From: Exophiala sp. HKRS030
Lineage: Eukaryota; Ascomycota; Eurotiomycetes; Chaetothyriales; Herpotrichiellaceae
Assembly: GCA_023897205.1 (NCBI GenBank)
Contig: JAHWDD010000006.1
Span: forward strand, 1,054,001 to 1,118,000
Length of the DNA: 64,000 nucleotides
Direction: 5' to 3'
In this document: positions 40,243 through 50,389 of the stretch, one piece after another
Numbering within the stretch: position 1 is the first letter of the stretch
How the letters are laid out: every line of letters begins with the position of its first letter
Program-made: the position numbers and the translations under genes
The notes under the pieces: model-generated
Databases searched by the model: none
What the model saw: only the letters and a program-made list of their open reading frames with translations
Told to the model about the DNA's origin: nothing

Positions 40243-43200
40243 ATGTCTCGCAGAGTTACTCGCTCTTCTGTGAGGCTCGCAGCAGAGGCTGCCGCTCCCG
40301 ATTCTTCCATCGATCAACCCACCCATCCACCTCCTTCCGCCTCCCGAAAACGAAAAGCATCGAGCCGTCGGACATCTGACCCTGTTGAGCAACCTGACGA
40401 AACAAGTCCTTCATCCACTCGACGAGGTGGCAAGAGACAAAAGTTGACGGAATCTGAGAGCACGGTTGCCCAACCCAGCTCTAAAAGCAGTCGGAGGAGG
40501 GGGCCAGCGAACGAGCCGGAAATGTCTAACAATGGGTTCGTGAACAGCCGAACGATGGACATGAACAAGTTGGCTGATAGGTTTAGTTCATCTTCAAAAT
40601 ATACCGACGAATCGATTAAACAGACTTCCTCCAAATCAGCCTCTAGACGTCCGTCCAGTCGAGGCAACAAGAAGAGCCCACCAGGTATCGTCGCATCAAT
40701 TAGTAATAGCGGACCCCTTCTAACAACATCTACAGACGCTTCGCCTCCAGGGTCTGTGCCTGCACCTCGCCGACAGAAGAAACGCTTGGCCAAGAAAGAC
40801 CAGGATGTTGCCATGAAAGACGACGAGGAAGAGAATGAGAAGACTGGAAGAGACACAACCCCACCACCCCATCGACCCAACGACGATAGTATCGACGAGG
40901 ACGATCAGAGCGGTATGGATGACGATGATGGCCCCGACCCATTTTCTGCCGCCTTATTTGGCTCGGGTCGAGGCCCTTCAGGCCTATCGAATACGCTAAG
41001 AGCATTGAGCGGGATGATGAGCGGCATGTCATCAAGACTTAGAGACATATTGAACAATCTCCGACAAGTTGATAATCCGACCATGCAGATGGTGGCTTTG
41101 GAAGAACTGTCGAATCTCTTGCTCGTTTCAAATGAAGACAACCTATCTGGTCAATTCTCGCCAGATCCGTATGTCAAGGAATTGGTGGCTCTGATGCAAC
41201 CAAATCCTCTTACAGGCGAAGAAAATCCGGAAATGATGCTGTTGGCCTGCCGTTGTATCGCCAACTTGATGGAGGCTATGAGAGGGTCTGTGGCCAACGT
41301 GGTGTATGGCGGCGCCGTCCCTGTTCTGTGCCAAAAGCTGCTTGATATCCAGTACATCGATGTTGCCGAGCAGGCCTTGAGCACATTATCCAAGATCTCC
41401 GTCGACTTTCCTGCATCGATCGTTCGCGAAGGTGGCCTAACTGCCTGCCTACAATTTCTTGACTTCTTCGCCACTGGCACACAGCGAACAGCTGTCACAA
41501 CAGCAGCAAACTGCTGTCGAAACATCCCACATGATTCCTTTCCTGTTATACGAGATGTCATGCCAATTCTCCTCAATGTCTTGTCTAGCCACGACCAAAA
41601 GGTCGTCGAGCAGGGCTGTCTTTGTGTCACAAGAGTCATCGATAGTTTCAAACGAAGCCCAGACAAGCTCGAGCAACTGGTCGATCCACCGCTGCTTCGA
41701 GCTATTCTTGGGCTTCTCCTTCCAGGCACCACGAACTTGATCGGGGCCAATATCCATACAGAATTCCTCCGGGTGCTTGCAATCGTCGCTCGGGCAAGTC
41801 CACGCCTGTCCACAGAACTTCTGAAGATGAATGTGGTCGACACATTGTATCAAATTCTCACAGGAGTTTCGCCTCCGTCTGAAACTGCTGATGCTGCCTC
41901 GAAGATCGACAGCGTTGTCATCATGCAAGCTCTCATCCATAGACCTCGAGAACAGATATTCGAGACCCTCAACGTTATCTGCGAGCTCCTCCCACTTCCC
42001 AAGTTCGAGGATGACTCTGCATTTGACGGGTATGACGATATGGAAGGTGACTTTTCTGGCGACGATGAGACACCAACAGAATCTTCTCGGACGGAGCAAA
42101 GAATCAGGTTGCTCGAAGGCTGCAAAGATGAAACCCGTAGATTCGCTATGATTCTACTTCCCACATTGACCGATGCCTACTCAAGCACCGTCAACCTGAC
42201 CGTTCGACAAAAGGTTCTCGTCGCTCAGCTGAAAATCCTCTGCAATCTCGAAACTTCTGTTATTGAGGATGCCCTTCGACCAGTGCCCTATGCATCCTTC
42301 CTCGCCTCAATCTTGTCCCAGGAGGATCACCCGAGCTTGGTCATGTTCGCACTGCAAGCATCTGTTCTCCTCTTTGACAAACTTGAAGGAATTTACCAGT
42401 ATCAGTTCCATCGCGAGGGTGTCATTAGTGAGATTAAGAAACTTGCCAGCAGAACCCTCGAAAAGGATAGAAAACTCTCACACGGTTCGACAACGGAACC
42501 AAGTGGCGAGGCTGAGGGCAGTTCAGAATCGAAAACTGCCTCGAGTGCACAGAATTACAAGGGCGACGAGGCTAACCGTGAGCTCGAAGACGACGAAGAC
42601 GAAGACCTAGACCAAGATGTCGAGGAACATGGAGACGATGAGGACGAGGACGAGGACGAGGACGGAGATGAAGATGACAATGATGAAGATCAAGACGAAG
42701 ACGATATGGCCGCCAGACATGACCACGATATGGACGATTCTCAGAGCTCAGATTCCTCAGATGATAATGAACTGACCTCTCCTCTCACAGCGTCCGGACT
42801 CTCGGACTTGGTCATTACGAGAGCGAAGAATTTCTTGGAAAAGTACGATACAGCCAAGGGGAAAGAAATGAAGGAGAAGGCATCCAAGATACGGGAGGAT
42901 CTCCATAAGTTGGCGACTGACATCGACTCTTACTATCAGCAAAACCCCCAGGTTGAATCGAGCAATCAGCTGTTCAAACGTCTTGCCAGCTATTTCGACG
43001 GCGATGCTCTCGAGAGTATCACAAGCTCAGAGTTATTAGACTCTGGTGTAATTCGTGCTCTTGTGGAAGCATTGTCCGGAGATGCGCCAGGAAGCCCCAG
43101 TGCTGCCAGAACACACTTCATCTCGGCATTCATGGAGTCTATCAACGAAGCGAAGATCAAGACGACTGCTGCCTCGTCCAACCCAACAGCGTTTAGTGTT

Positions 43201-45924
43201 TTGATCCAGAAACTGCAGGATTTGCTTAGCCGTGCTGAACATTTCGAGGTATTGACGGTCAACAACAATGCTTCAGAAAATAGCAGGAGTAGCTCGACGT
43301 CCATGCTTTCTCGCCAGCTACGGTTAAGACTCTCTGCAGACGCTAACAGCGACATACCCCCTACATATCGCGAGATGATTGTCTCTATACATGCTATTGC
43401 GACCTTCAAAGCTTTGGACGACTATTTGCGTCCACGTTTCAGCATCTCTGATCGACCCGCTTCGGCCCAACGACGCAGAGATATGCTACAGCAATTGGCC
43501 AAGGCCCGTCTTGCACATCTGTCCGGGGCTGCAGAATCAGGATTACTGTCTCCTTTTGGGCAAGAATTGGGTTCTCCGTTACCTCCAAGCGAGGCTCGAT
43601 CTGCTTCTCGTCTGTCTTCCCGGACCAAGCAGCATGCTGACGACAACGAGAAGCCGGCGGAGGAAAAGGCAGCAGAGCAACCAAAGAATCAGCGCTCTGG
43701 TCGACGGAGTCAAGCGTCCTCGTCCAAGCAACAACCTCATATTCCAGAGCCGAGTACCGAAGAAGAGACTGCAAAACTGGAATGCGCGGACGAGAGAGTT
43801 CTCGATGATGAAGACACTGCTGGAGGTGAAGACGAAAATGCTCTGGAGGCCTTCGTTGATGGTTTGGAAGAGGATATGTCTGAAGAGGATATGCCTGAAC
43901 CCGGTGCTGTCAACATGGAAGTCGGGTCTACCGGAAAGGTTACAGCTCGTCAAGAAGATGGGACACGGGTCTATACTCCACAGCCAGGAACCCCAGTTCC
44001 AGGAACAACCCGCCCTCCTTCTTCAGGACAGTCGCCAGGACCATTGCCAGCTGCGGGCACACGTCAGTCGTATGCGGCAGCACTTGCTGCAACCCCGCAA
44101 GATTGGCACATTGAATTCAGCATTGATGGAAAAGCAATTCCCAACAACACAACAATCTATCGAGCGGTCCACCACAATCGTGACCAACCACGAGATCCTT
44201 CATCTCGCAGCGTCTGGTCTGGAATACATACTGTGAAATTCAGAAAGGTTCGGGGTCCTCCTCCTGACACATCCAATCTCTCTTCGCCAAATGAAACGGA
44301 AAAGCAGGGCAGTGACGGCCTACCAGCATCACTTGATGGGCATCCTGTTACGTCGTCGATCCTTGCTTTGCTCCGAATCCTGCACGAGCTGAACGCAAAC
44401 CTGGACGAAATCAAGGAAGACATGAGTCAGACTGGCATTGAAGTCTACAAAGAGCCGCTTGCATCATTCATCAACACCAAGCTCACCGCTAAGATGAACA
44501 GACAACTCGAAGAACCACTAATCGTCGCTAGCAACTGTCTGCCTGACTGGAGTGAAGATCTTGCGAGATCATTCCCATTTTTGTTCCCTTTCGAAACTCG
44601 ACATCTCTTTTTGCAGTCAACCTCATTTGGGTACTCACGCTCAATGATTCGATGGCAGAACAATCAATCCGAGAACGATGAACGTCAAGATCGCCGTCGG
44701 GATGACCGTCCTATTTTGGGTCGACCTCAGCGCCAGAAGGTTCGCATATCCCGCCATCGTATCTTGGAGTCTGCCATGAAGGTTATGGACATGTATGGCG
44801 CCTCTCCAAGCGTCCTGGAAGTCGAATATTTCGAAGAGGTTGGTACTGGTCTCGGCCCAACACTTGAGTTCTATTCGACTGTGTCTAAAGAGTTCTCCAA
44901 AAAGAAGTTGAAGATGTGGAGAGAGAACGATTCAGCGGCTACGGACCAGTTTGCTTTCGGAAAGAATGGCCTCTTCCCAGCGCCTATGAGCGAGGCAGAT
45001 ACTCACACAGACGCGGGCAAGAAGCTGTTGTTGCTCTTCAAAACTCTCGGAAAATTTGTGGCCCGGTCGATGCTCGATTCCAGAATCATCGATATCTCTT
45101 TCAGCCCGACATTCTTTCGAGTGGGAGGCATATCCAACGTAGCTCCATCGATTGGTCTGCTGCGTACTGTCGACCAGGATCTTGCAAATTCCCTCGCGCA
45201 ATTACAACAATATGTGAAGGCTAAGACCAAGATCGAACTCGATGCATCTTTGACAGAGTTGGAAAAGGCAAATAACATAGAGAACCTTACCATTCGAGGA
45301 GCAAAGGTTGAAGATATGATGCTCGACTTCACTCTCCCTGGGTACCCAAGCATTGATCTGCGTGAGAAAGGCTCTGATATCAGTGTCACCACGGAAAATG
45401 TACAAGACTACATCGACCAGGTATTGGACATGAGTCTTGGACGAGGAGTACGATCACAAATCGAGGCATTCCAGACAGGGTTCTCGCAAGTGTTCTCGTT
45501 CACCACCCTCAAAGCTTTCACGCCGGACGAACTGGTCATGCTATTTGGGCGTGTCGAAGAGGACTGGTCGATGGAGACTCTGACGGACTCAGTCAAAGCA
45601 GACCACGGCTTCAACATGGATAGCAAGAGTGTCAAGAATCTCTTGCAGACAATGTCGGAACTCAATCCGGCTCAACGACGAGATTTCTTACAGTTTGTCA
45701 CCGGTAGTCCCAAGCTTCCTATCGGCGGATTTAAGAGTCTTACACCAATGTTCACCGTCGTGTGCAAGCCAAGTGAGGCGCCCTACACATCAGACGACTA
45801 TTTGCCCAGTGTCATGACTTGTGTCAACTATTTGAAATTGCCCGACTACAGCAGTCAGGCCGTGCTAAAGAAAAGATTATTTGTTGCTATCCGAGAAGGA
45901 CAGGGTGCTTTCCACTTATCCTAG
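40243..45924 (+). CDS. ufd4: HECT E3 ubiquitin ligase, Ufd4/TRIP12 type
   Basis: 1893-aa ubiquitin ligase in one exon. The N-terminal ~230 residues are basic and disordered (MSRRVTRSSVRLAAEA). Residues about 250-640 are armadillo-like repeats (for example MQMVALEELSNLLLVSNEDN and VVEQGCLCVTRVIDSFKRSP). A long Asp/Glu run lies near residues 783-830 (nt 42589-42720). The HECT domain fills the C-terminus: LEVEYFEEVGTGLGPTLEFY opens it, FQTGFSQVFSFTTLKAFTPD and ELVMLFG follow, and the catalytic Cys is Cys1860 in PSVMTCVNYLKLPDYSS. The Arm-repeat plus HECT layout is that of Ufd4 in yeast and TRIP12 in animals, which act in the ubiquitin-fusion degradation pathway. Nuclear or cytoplasmic. Start ATG 40243 precedes a continuous frame and has good context. 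Confidence 0.95.
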   Translation: MSRRVTRSSVRLAAEAAAPDSSIDQPTHPPPSASRKRKASSRRTSDPVEQPDETSPSSTRRGGKRQKLTESESTVAQPSSKSSRRRGPANEPEMSNNGFVNSRTMDMNKLADRFSSSSKYTDESIKQTSSKSASRRPSSRGNKKSPPGIVASISNSGPLLTTSTDASPPGSVPAPRRQKKRLAKKDQDVAMKDDEEENEKTGRDTTPPPHRPNDDSIDEDDQSGMDDDDGPDPFSAALFGSGRGPSGLSNTLRALSGMMSGMSSRLRDILNNLRQVDNPTMQMVALEELSNLLLVSNEDNLSGQFSPDPYVKELVALMQPNPLTGEENPEMMLLACRCIANLMEAMRGSVANVVYGGAVPVLCQKLLDIQYIDVAEQALSTLSKISVDFPASIVREGGLTACLQFLDFFATGTQRTAVTTAANCCRNIPHDSFPVIRDVMPILLNVLSSHDQKVVEQGCLCVTRVIDSFKRSPDKLEQLVDPPLLRAILGLLLPGTTNLIGANIHTEFLRVLAIVARASPRLSTELLKMNVVDTLYQILTGVSPPSETADAASKIDSVVIMQALIHRPREQIFETLNVICELLPLPKFEDDSAFDGYDDMEGDFSGDDETPTESSRTEQRIRLLEGCKDETRRFAMILLPTLTDAYSSTVNLTVRQKVLVAQLKILCNLETSVIEDALRPVPYASFLASILSQEDHPSLVMFALQASVLLFDKLEGIYQYQFHREGVISEIKKLASRTLEKDRKLSHGSTTEPSGEAEGSSESKTASSAQNYKGDEANRELEDDEDEDLDQDVEEHGDDEDEDEDEDGDEDDNDEDQDEDDMAARHDHDMDDSQSSDSSDDNELTSPLTASGLSDLVITRAKNFLEKYDTAKGKEMKEKASKIREDLHKLATDIDSYYQQNPQVESSNQLFKRLASYFDGDALESITSSELLDSGVIRALVEALSGDAPGSPSAARTHFISAFMESINEAKIKTTAASSNPTAFSVLIQKLQDLLSRAEHFEVLTVNNNASENSRSSSTSMLSRQLRLRLSADANSDIPPTYREMIVSIHAIATFKALDDYLRPRFSISDRPASAQRRRDMLQQLAKARLAHLSGAAESGLLSPFGQELGSPLPPSEARSASRLSSRTKQHADDNEKPAEEKAAEQPKNQRSGRRSQASSSKQQPHIPEPSTEEETAKLECADERVLDDEDTAGGEDENALEAFVDGLEEDMSEEDMPEPGAVNMEVGSTGKVTARQEDGTRVYTPQPGTPVPGTTRPPSSGQSPGPLPAAGTRQSYAAALAATPQDWHIEFSIDGKAIPNNTTIYRAVHHNRDQPRDPSSRSVWSGIHTVKFRKVRGPPPDTSNLSSPNETEKQGSDGLPASLDGHPVTSSILALLRILHELNANLDEIKEDMSQTGIEVYKEPLASFINTKLTAKMNRQLEEPLIVASNCLPDWSEDLARSFPFLFPFETRHLFLQSTSFGYSRSMIRWQNNQSENDERQDRRRDDRPILGRPQRQKVRISRHRILESAMKVMDMYGASPSVLEVEYFEEVGTGLGPTLEFYSTVSKEFSKKKLKMWRENDSAATDQFAFGKNGLFPAPMSEADTHTDAGKKLLLLFKTLGKFVARSMLDSRIIDISFSPTFFRVGGISNVAPSIGLLRTVDQDLANSLAQLQQYVKAKTKIELDASLTELEKANNIENLTIRGAKVEDMMLDFTLPGYPSIDLREKGSDISVTTENVQDYIDQVLDMSLGRGVRSQIEAFQTGFSQVFSFTTLKAFTPDELVMLFGRVEEDWSMETLTDSVKADHGFNMDSKSVKNLLQTMSELNPAQRRDFLQFVTGSPKLPIGGFKSLTPMFTVVCKPSEAPYTSDDYLPSVMTCVNYLKLPDYSSQAVLKKRLFVAIREGQGAFHLS

Positions 45925-46847
45925 TGGCGACAAAAACATATTCTAGCCGCTGACAAAAGCGCCCCATGCTTGGAGAATTCGGTTGCAGCAGGGCTAGAAC
46001 AGCGTGGGGGTGCTTGTGATTTGCCTGATGGCGTGAGGGGCTCAGCGAGCTGGTGAGACGAGGTCGAGATGAAGAAGTTGCGTCGCAGTAATTGAAATAC
46101 TGCTTTTTGATAAATTGCACGAAGGATTCAAATGGGACAAGGCGTTTGAGACCAGTGCATTGATTGCATTAGGCACGGAGTTTTCGGGTCACTAATTCCA
46201 TTCCCTCCTAAAGCAAAGGGTTGGACGTTTGTTAGGACTGGGGCAACAGATGACGAGCGGAAGGTCTCGACGATGGTCAATAGGATCGTGTGTGTCCTGT
46301 TTTTTTCTATTTTGCCCCCAATTCCCCAATGATCATGAGAAAACCAGCACAGAGAAAGTATGAATATTCCCCTTCATAGCAGTCATAGTACCCTCACTAT
46401 GTAACTATTCAATGACCCCCAAATGATGAACACGAACGTCAAAACATGAAATCCTTTCTTCTTTCGTGTCCAGTTCGTTGAATTGTAAAGACATGCCAAG
46501 TACGGAGTAGGTGGACGATGATATGTAATCAGCAATGTGCCACGTATCGCATAAAAGAAGGGCGAGCTTAAGCTAATCTAGTGTAGAGAGGTAACAGCGC
46601 ATATTTGTCTAGTTCCCAACGCCCGCCCTCTTTTTTCTTATACCATGTTGAGTGAGTGAACCCCGACCAACCAAAATCCGGAGGGAGGAGGGAGGCTTGC
46701 ATGCAGGCAGACCTTGGTTGTTGTGGGGGAAGTCGGGTCCTACTACTCGCCAGAGAAGGGAAACTTGCAACTATGGGGGGGGGAAGTTTTCTTCTTCTGG
46801 GTTGGTCCGCTCTCTTTTTTTTTCATTTTTCTTCTCGCAAGGTCATT
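45925..46847. other. Convergent intergenic region, no gene seen
   Basis: 923 bp between the 3' ends of the HECT ligase and MARVEL-like genes. One TACGGAGTA nonamer at 46501. Confidence 0.5.
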
Positions 46848-47873
46848 TCAAGAGTAGCGAGACGAAACAGGTGGGAGAGTCTGGGTCGGTCTCTGGATGT
46901 CGACATCACTACCACCACCACCACCACCAGCAACGTCGTACCAACCCTGAGTCCGGCCCGGACCTTGTTGTTGTTGTTGGTGGTGGTGGTGCCAATTGCC
47001 ATCCGTGACGGCGGTGCCCGAACCAGAACCTGTCCTTGTCCTCTCACCTCTACGACCGCCGTGGTGACTTGGTTTCTGCCGTGCCTTCATCGACAGGGAT
47101 CTGCCTAGACTCATGGCTCTGGTGGTGTTGGAGCGTGCCCGTCCGGGCGGCACGGTCGGTGCCGAGTCGGACGACAATGATCGCGGGAGAGAAAACTGAG
47201 CCAGTTTCTCCGACTGTACGCGCCTGATGATGCTGTGGCGCCTGAGGTTGCGCAGGGCGATGAGAAACAGGGCAAAGTGGCACAGCCAGACGGCGGCGCC
47301 AAAGACGATCCCGGCCAGCTGCAGGCGGCCCACGCTGTACAAGACGGGCTGGCACTCTCGGGCGAAGACGTTGAGCATGGTGTCGCAAGGCACGCCGCCC
47401 GACTGGGTGCGCGTGGCGGGGCGCCAGAAGCGGAACAGCGAGCCGTATGCGGCCAGGATGAGGGAGGCGAACAGGGTGGCCAGGATCAGCGCGGACGACA
47501 GCGCGTGGAGGATGAGCGGCAAGGGTCTGCCGCCGGCGGTGACTGCCTCCGCGGGTCCTCGTTGCCGACGGGTGGTGCGGTTGTGGACGAGCGTGGCGGC
47601 GTGGTAGACCAAGGCAAAGACAAGAGGGCCCAGGGGCATGCCGTCCGTCCAGTCGCCTCGATTGGGGCCGGTGTTATGGAAGAAATTGCTGTTCCAGTGT
47701 GGGATGGCGGCCGCGAAGAGAGAGGTGGCGAGGAGGCTGGCCACGAGACTCGCCATGTGGAGCGTGCTGGTGAGGTGTTTGCGAAACATGCGTGTTCCGG
47801 GTCGAGGACGCTCTTCAAACATGTCGTAGGAGGAGGGGTAGGTTGCAACGGGAATGCGTTCCTTCGTGAGCAT
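46848..47873 (-). CDS. Four-TM MARVEL-like membrane protein
   Basis: 341-aa single-exon membrane protein. Four hydrophobic segments are visible: about residues 38-57 (TLHMASLVASLLATSLFAAA), 80-97 (LGPLVFALVYHAATLV), 118-143 (LILHALSSALILATLFASLI and following) and 180-205 (GRLQLAGIVFGAAVWLCHFA and following). This is the layout of fungal MARVEL-domain proteins. A Cys pair in the third loop (VPCDTMLNVFARECQPV) is also typical of this group. The cytosolic tail is Ser/Arg-rich, then has a HHHHQQQQQ run and a GGGGGG run, encoded by trinucleotide repeats that probably vary in length. The coding sequence is strongly GC-rich. Family members are small multispanning proteins of the plasma membrane or vesicles; no specific role is inferable. 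Confidence 0.75.
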   Translation of the reverse strand: MLTKERIPVATYPSSYDMFEERPRPGTRMFRKHLTSTLHMASLVASLLATSLFAAAIPHWNSNFFHNTGPNRGDWTDGMPLGPLVFALVYHAATLVHNRTTRRQRGPAEAVTAGGRPLPLILHALSSALILATLFASLILAAYGSLFRFWRPATRTQSGGVPCDTMLNVFARECQPVLYSVGRLQLAGIVFGAAVWLCHFALFLIALRNLRRHSIIRRVQSEKLAQFSLPRSLSSDSAPTVPPGRARSNTTRAMSLGRSLSMKARQKPSHHGGRRGERTRTGSGSGTAVTDGNWHHHHQQQQQGPGRTQGWYDVAGGGGGGSDVDIQRPTQTLPPVSSRYS

Positions 47874-49937
47874 CTTTGCGTCGTGCGTCGTGGATCAAGA
47901 ATAGATGCCCAGATTTTTGATGAGTAAGGGGTTCAAGATGTACGGTTCGAATGGGCGGGTCGACAGTTGCGTGACAATGTTGATGGGCAAGACAGTGATG
48001 ATCCCCCACAACAAGGTTCAAGGTCCGGAAGATTAGAGAGGTCTGAACGGCGAAGACACCAAATATAGGTAGCGCGCGCGGGACGTTACAGTTGGCAGGG
48101 GGTTTGGGATGAGGCTCTGAGACAGATACAGAGACTTGCGGTGTAGAGGAAGTAGTAGCCGTTGGTGGTGTATGGTGTGTGGTAATGGCCTGAGAGGGAT
48201 GGATATAGTTCGGTCACCACCTATTTACCTGCATACATATGCGGGATCGGTCGGGGCCAGAGGGGCTATGCCTGGATTGTCGTTATTGGATATCCGTCGT
48301 CGTGAGATGCGTGCGCCAAAATGCAATGCGAGGCGAGACGTAGTTGTTGATCCTGATGGTCAAAAAAAGAGTGAGGCGAGTAGGCGAGGGCGATTGTCCT
48401 TCAGGGTCTCGACGATCGATCAGTCAACCTTGTCCTGCAAGTAATAATCCCTTCGCCAGGAAGGATTGATAAGAATAAAAGACGAAGTACAAAGTAGAAG
48501 GAGTGGAAGAAGAAAAGAAACAAACACAGAAGATGCACTGCAAACCTGTAGTCGTAGAGAAGAGAGTGAGTGAGATTAAAGGAAAGGAAAAGAAAGACTG
48601 AAGAGATCCAGAGTAGAAAGGAATTCTACCAGTTGCAAGGACAAGAAAGAGAGGTACGTGTGTGTCGTGGCTCTGGCCTCGGTTCTTGTGGTTGATCACC
48701 TACTCACACTCACAGCGATAGGCTCATGAAAGAGGCGTATTCGTAATTGCCATTGCGGATGTGCGAGAGCCGTGGAAAACCTGAGACGGTTGATGAAAGA
48801 AAGAGGAGCCATCTGTAACGAGGGTCGAATCATGCGCGAAGTCCTCGCGAGAAGCTGAAACACCAAAGTGTTGGAAATCGTCAATCCATGTCTGCCTTTG
48901 ATACAAGCGAGATGGCCGTTGATTGGCCATTTCCCCCTGTGATCAGTTCAATTTGTACATGCTGGGATTACGAATAACTGTCTTGGGTGAAGAATACGGA
49001 GCATTGGGACAGGTTACGAGAACTCACCTGTCTGTCTCTGGGATGGTGAGGCTCTCTCTCTCAACTACGATAGCCACCCCCTTCGCATATGGAAACCCTC
49101 AATACTCCGTAGTCACCTAATACTTGTCCTATTGTTGGCCCTTCGCATTCCCCGAACCATGACCGGTGAGCTAAACAGGTTCCTCAGACCCTAGTTACAC
49201 AACAAGTAACAAACTGCCAATGAATCCCTCTGGACACCCCAGTCAAATAGCATCGTCAACCCCCCCCCGTAAGCATGCCTCAAGCGACCTTGCATTGCCT
49301 TGGAAAGATCAGTCTCGTCGTAAAAGACTCGGTAAAGCCCTTTACACCCTAGCAGTCGCAACTAGGCCTTCCCTAGAACCTAGTCACACTCCAGACAAGC
49401 CTCCATGCTCCGCTCTTAGGTTCCGGTCGATCCTTAACAAGGCTTATCCTCCTCCGTGTTCCTAATCATGGGCTGGACTCTGTCGGGCAGCAAACACCCT
49501 AGTCGTCTGGCGCCTTGTCCAGGCTGGAAGGCACAAATTATAATCCCACCACCAGGGTAGATTAACCGCGAACAAGGGTATCGCTTAACCACTCTTTCGC
49601 ACGCTGTTCCTTGCCGCTTGGCAGCTGGCAGTGGGGGTGGACTGCCCCCCCGTGGCACACACCGGTATTGACGCATCAGAGACTTCTTCACACCCGACAT
49701 GAGCTGTGGATGATTGCCGCCGCTGCAAGGTTGTAAAAGCGAAATGCAGGACTTTTGGTCACAGGTCCCAGGAAAAATGCCCCTCCCATTCCCCGGTTCG
49801 AGTCAGGCGGCGCAGAGGTATCCGCAATACGCTGTTGGGTCGATATCATATGCTTGGGAAACTCTCGTCCTTCATCTATTAAACTTTGTTGTTCTGTTGC
49901 ATTAGTAGACCAACTGCCGACCTGAGATCGATTCCAG
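47874..49937. other. Large intergenic region, no gene seen
   Basis: About 2.1 kb. It contains the MARVEL-like gene promoter, a purine-rich tract around 48470-48660, a TACTCCGTA nonamer at 49103, and a short frame around 49706 with a C-x2-C-x6-C pattern that I rejected as a gene. The right end is the leader of the following small gene. Confidence 0.5.
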
Positions 49938-50389
49938 ATGGCGCCTGCTACCATTAAACTTCGAGATCCTCCCGAAGAGGTTCGGCAGAAGCTGGGCTTG
50001 AGTAAACAACAGTTCGACAATTTCAAGACGTTCGTCCCGACTCTGCTCGTGGACTCTCAGCCTCACCTCTCTAACCTTGTTGTAGTTATGCCCTGAACGT
50101 GCATCGAGAGTACTGTGCAGGCCATCCACATTCCAGCTGGGCTAACCAAGAGACCGTGTGGTCATCCATTCCCGAGTCCGAGAAGCAGCAAGTCATTCAG
50201 ATGCTGAAAACCATGTGCATCGACAGAAGACTTTTTCCGCCGGGATTTGATAGAACCCTTTTCGAATCCGGTTGTGAGCAGAGACTGCATCAATGCCGTA
50301 GAACCTGGCAGCAGACGGGAAGAACACGAGGCAGGGGTGCAAGAGCAGGTGCTGAGGACGATGACCCTCGAGAGGGCTCTTCTCGATAG
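49938..50389 (+). CDS. Small hypothetical protein, two exons
   Basis: Proposed 131-aa protein from exons 49938-50029 and 50086-50389. The 56-bp intron has a weak GTTCGT donor but a CTAAC branch point and TTGTAG acceptor, and the phase joins NFKT to YALNVHREYCAG. The N-terminus MAPATIKLRDPPEEVRQKLG reads like coding sequence. The middle WANQETVWSSIPESEKQQVI, then QMLKTMCIDRRLFPPGFDR, is helical and charged. The C-terminus is Arg/Gly-rich. I do not recognise the family. The absence of a signal peptide or TM segment suggests a soluble intracellular protein. The model could be wrong at the donor, or the gene may extend by another exon. Confidence 0.5.

Noticed and set aside
47235..47927. 230-codon plus-strand frame opposite the MARVEL-like gene
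   Set aside because: Shadow of a GC-rich coding strand; Gly/Arg/Glu/Val composition, and no ordered segments.
49706..49885. Plus-strand segment DDCRRCKVVKAKCRTFG resembling half of a Zn2Cys6 DNA-binding domain
   Set aside because: Only the first three cysteines fit. The second half lacks the C-x2-C-x6-C set, a stop precedes it in frame and the frame ends after about 60 codons. Possibly a relic, but chance is not excluded.
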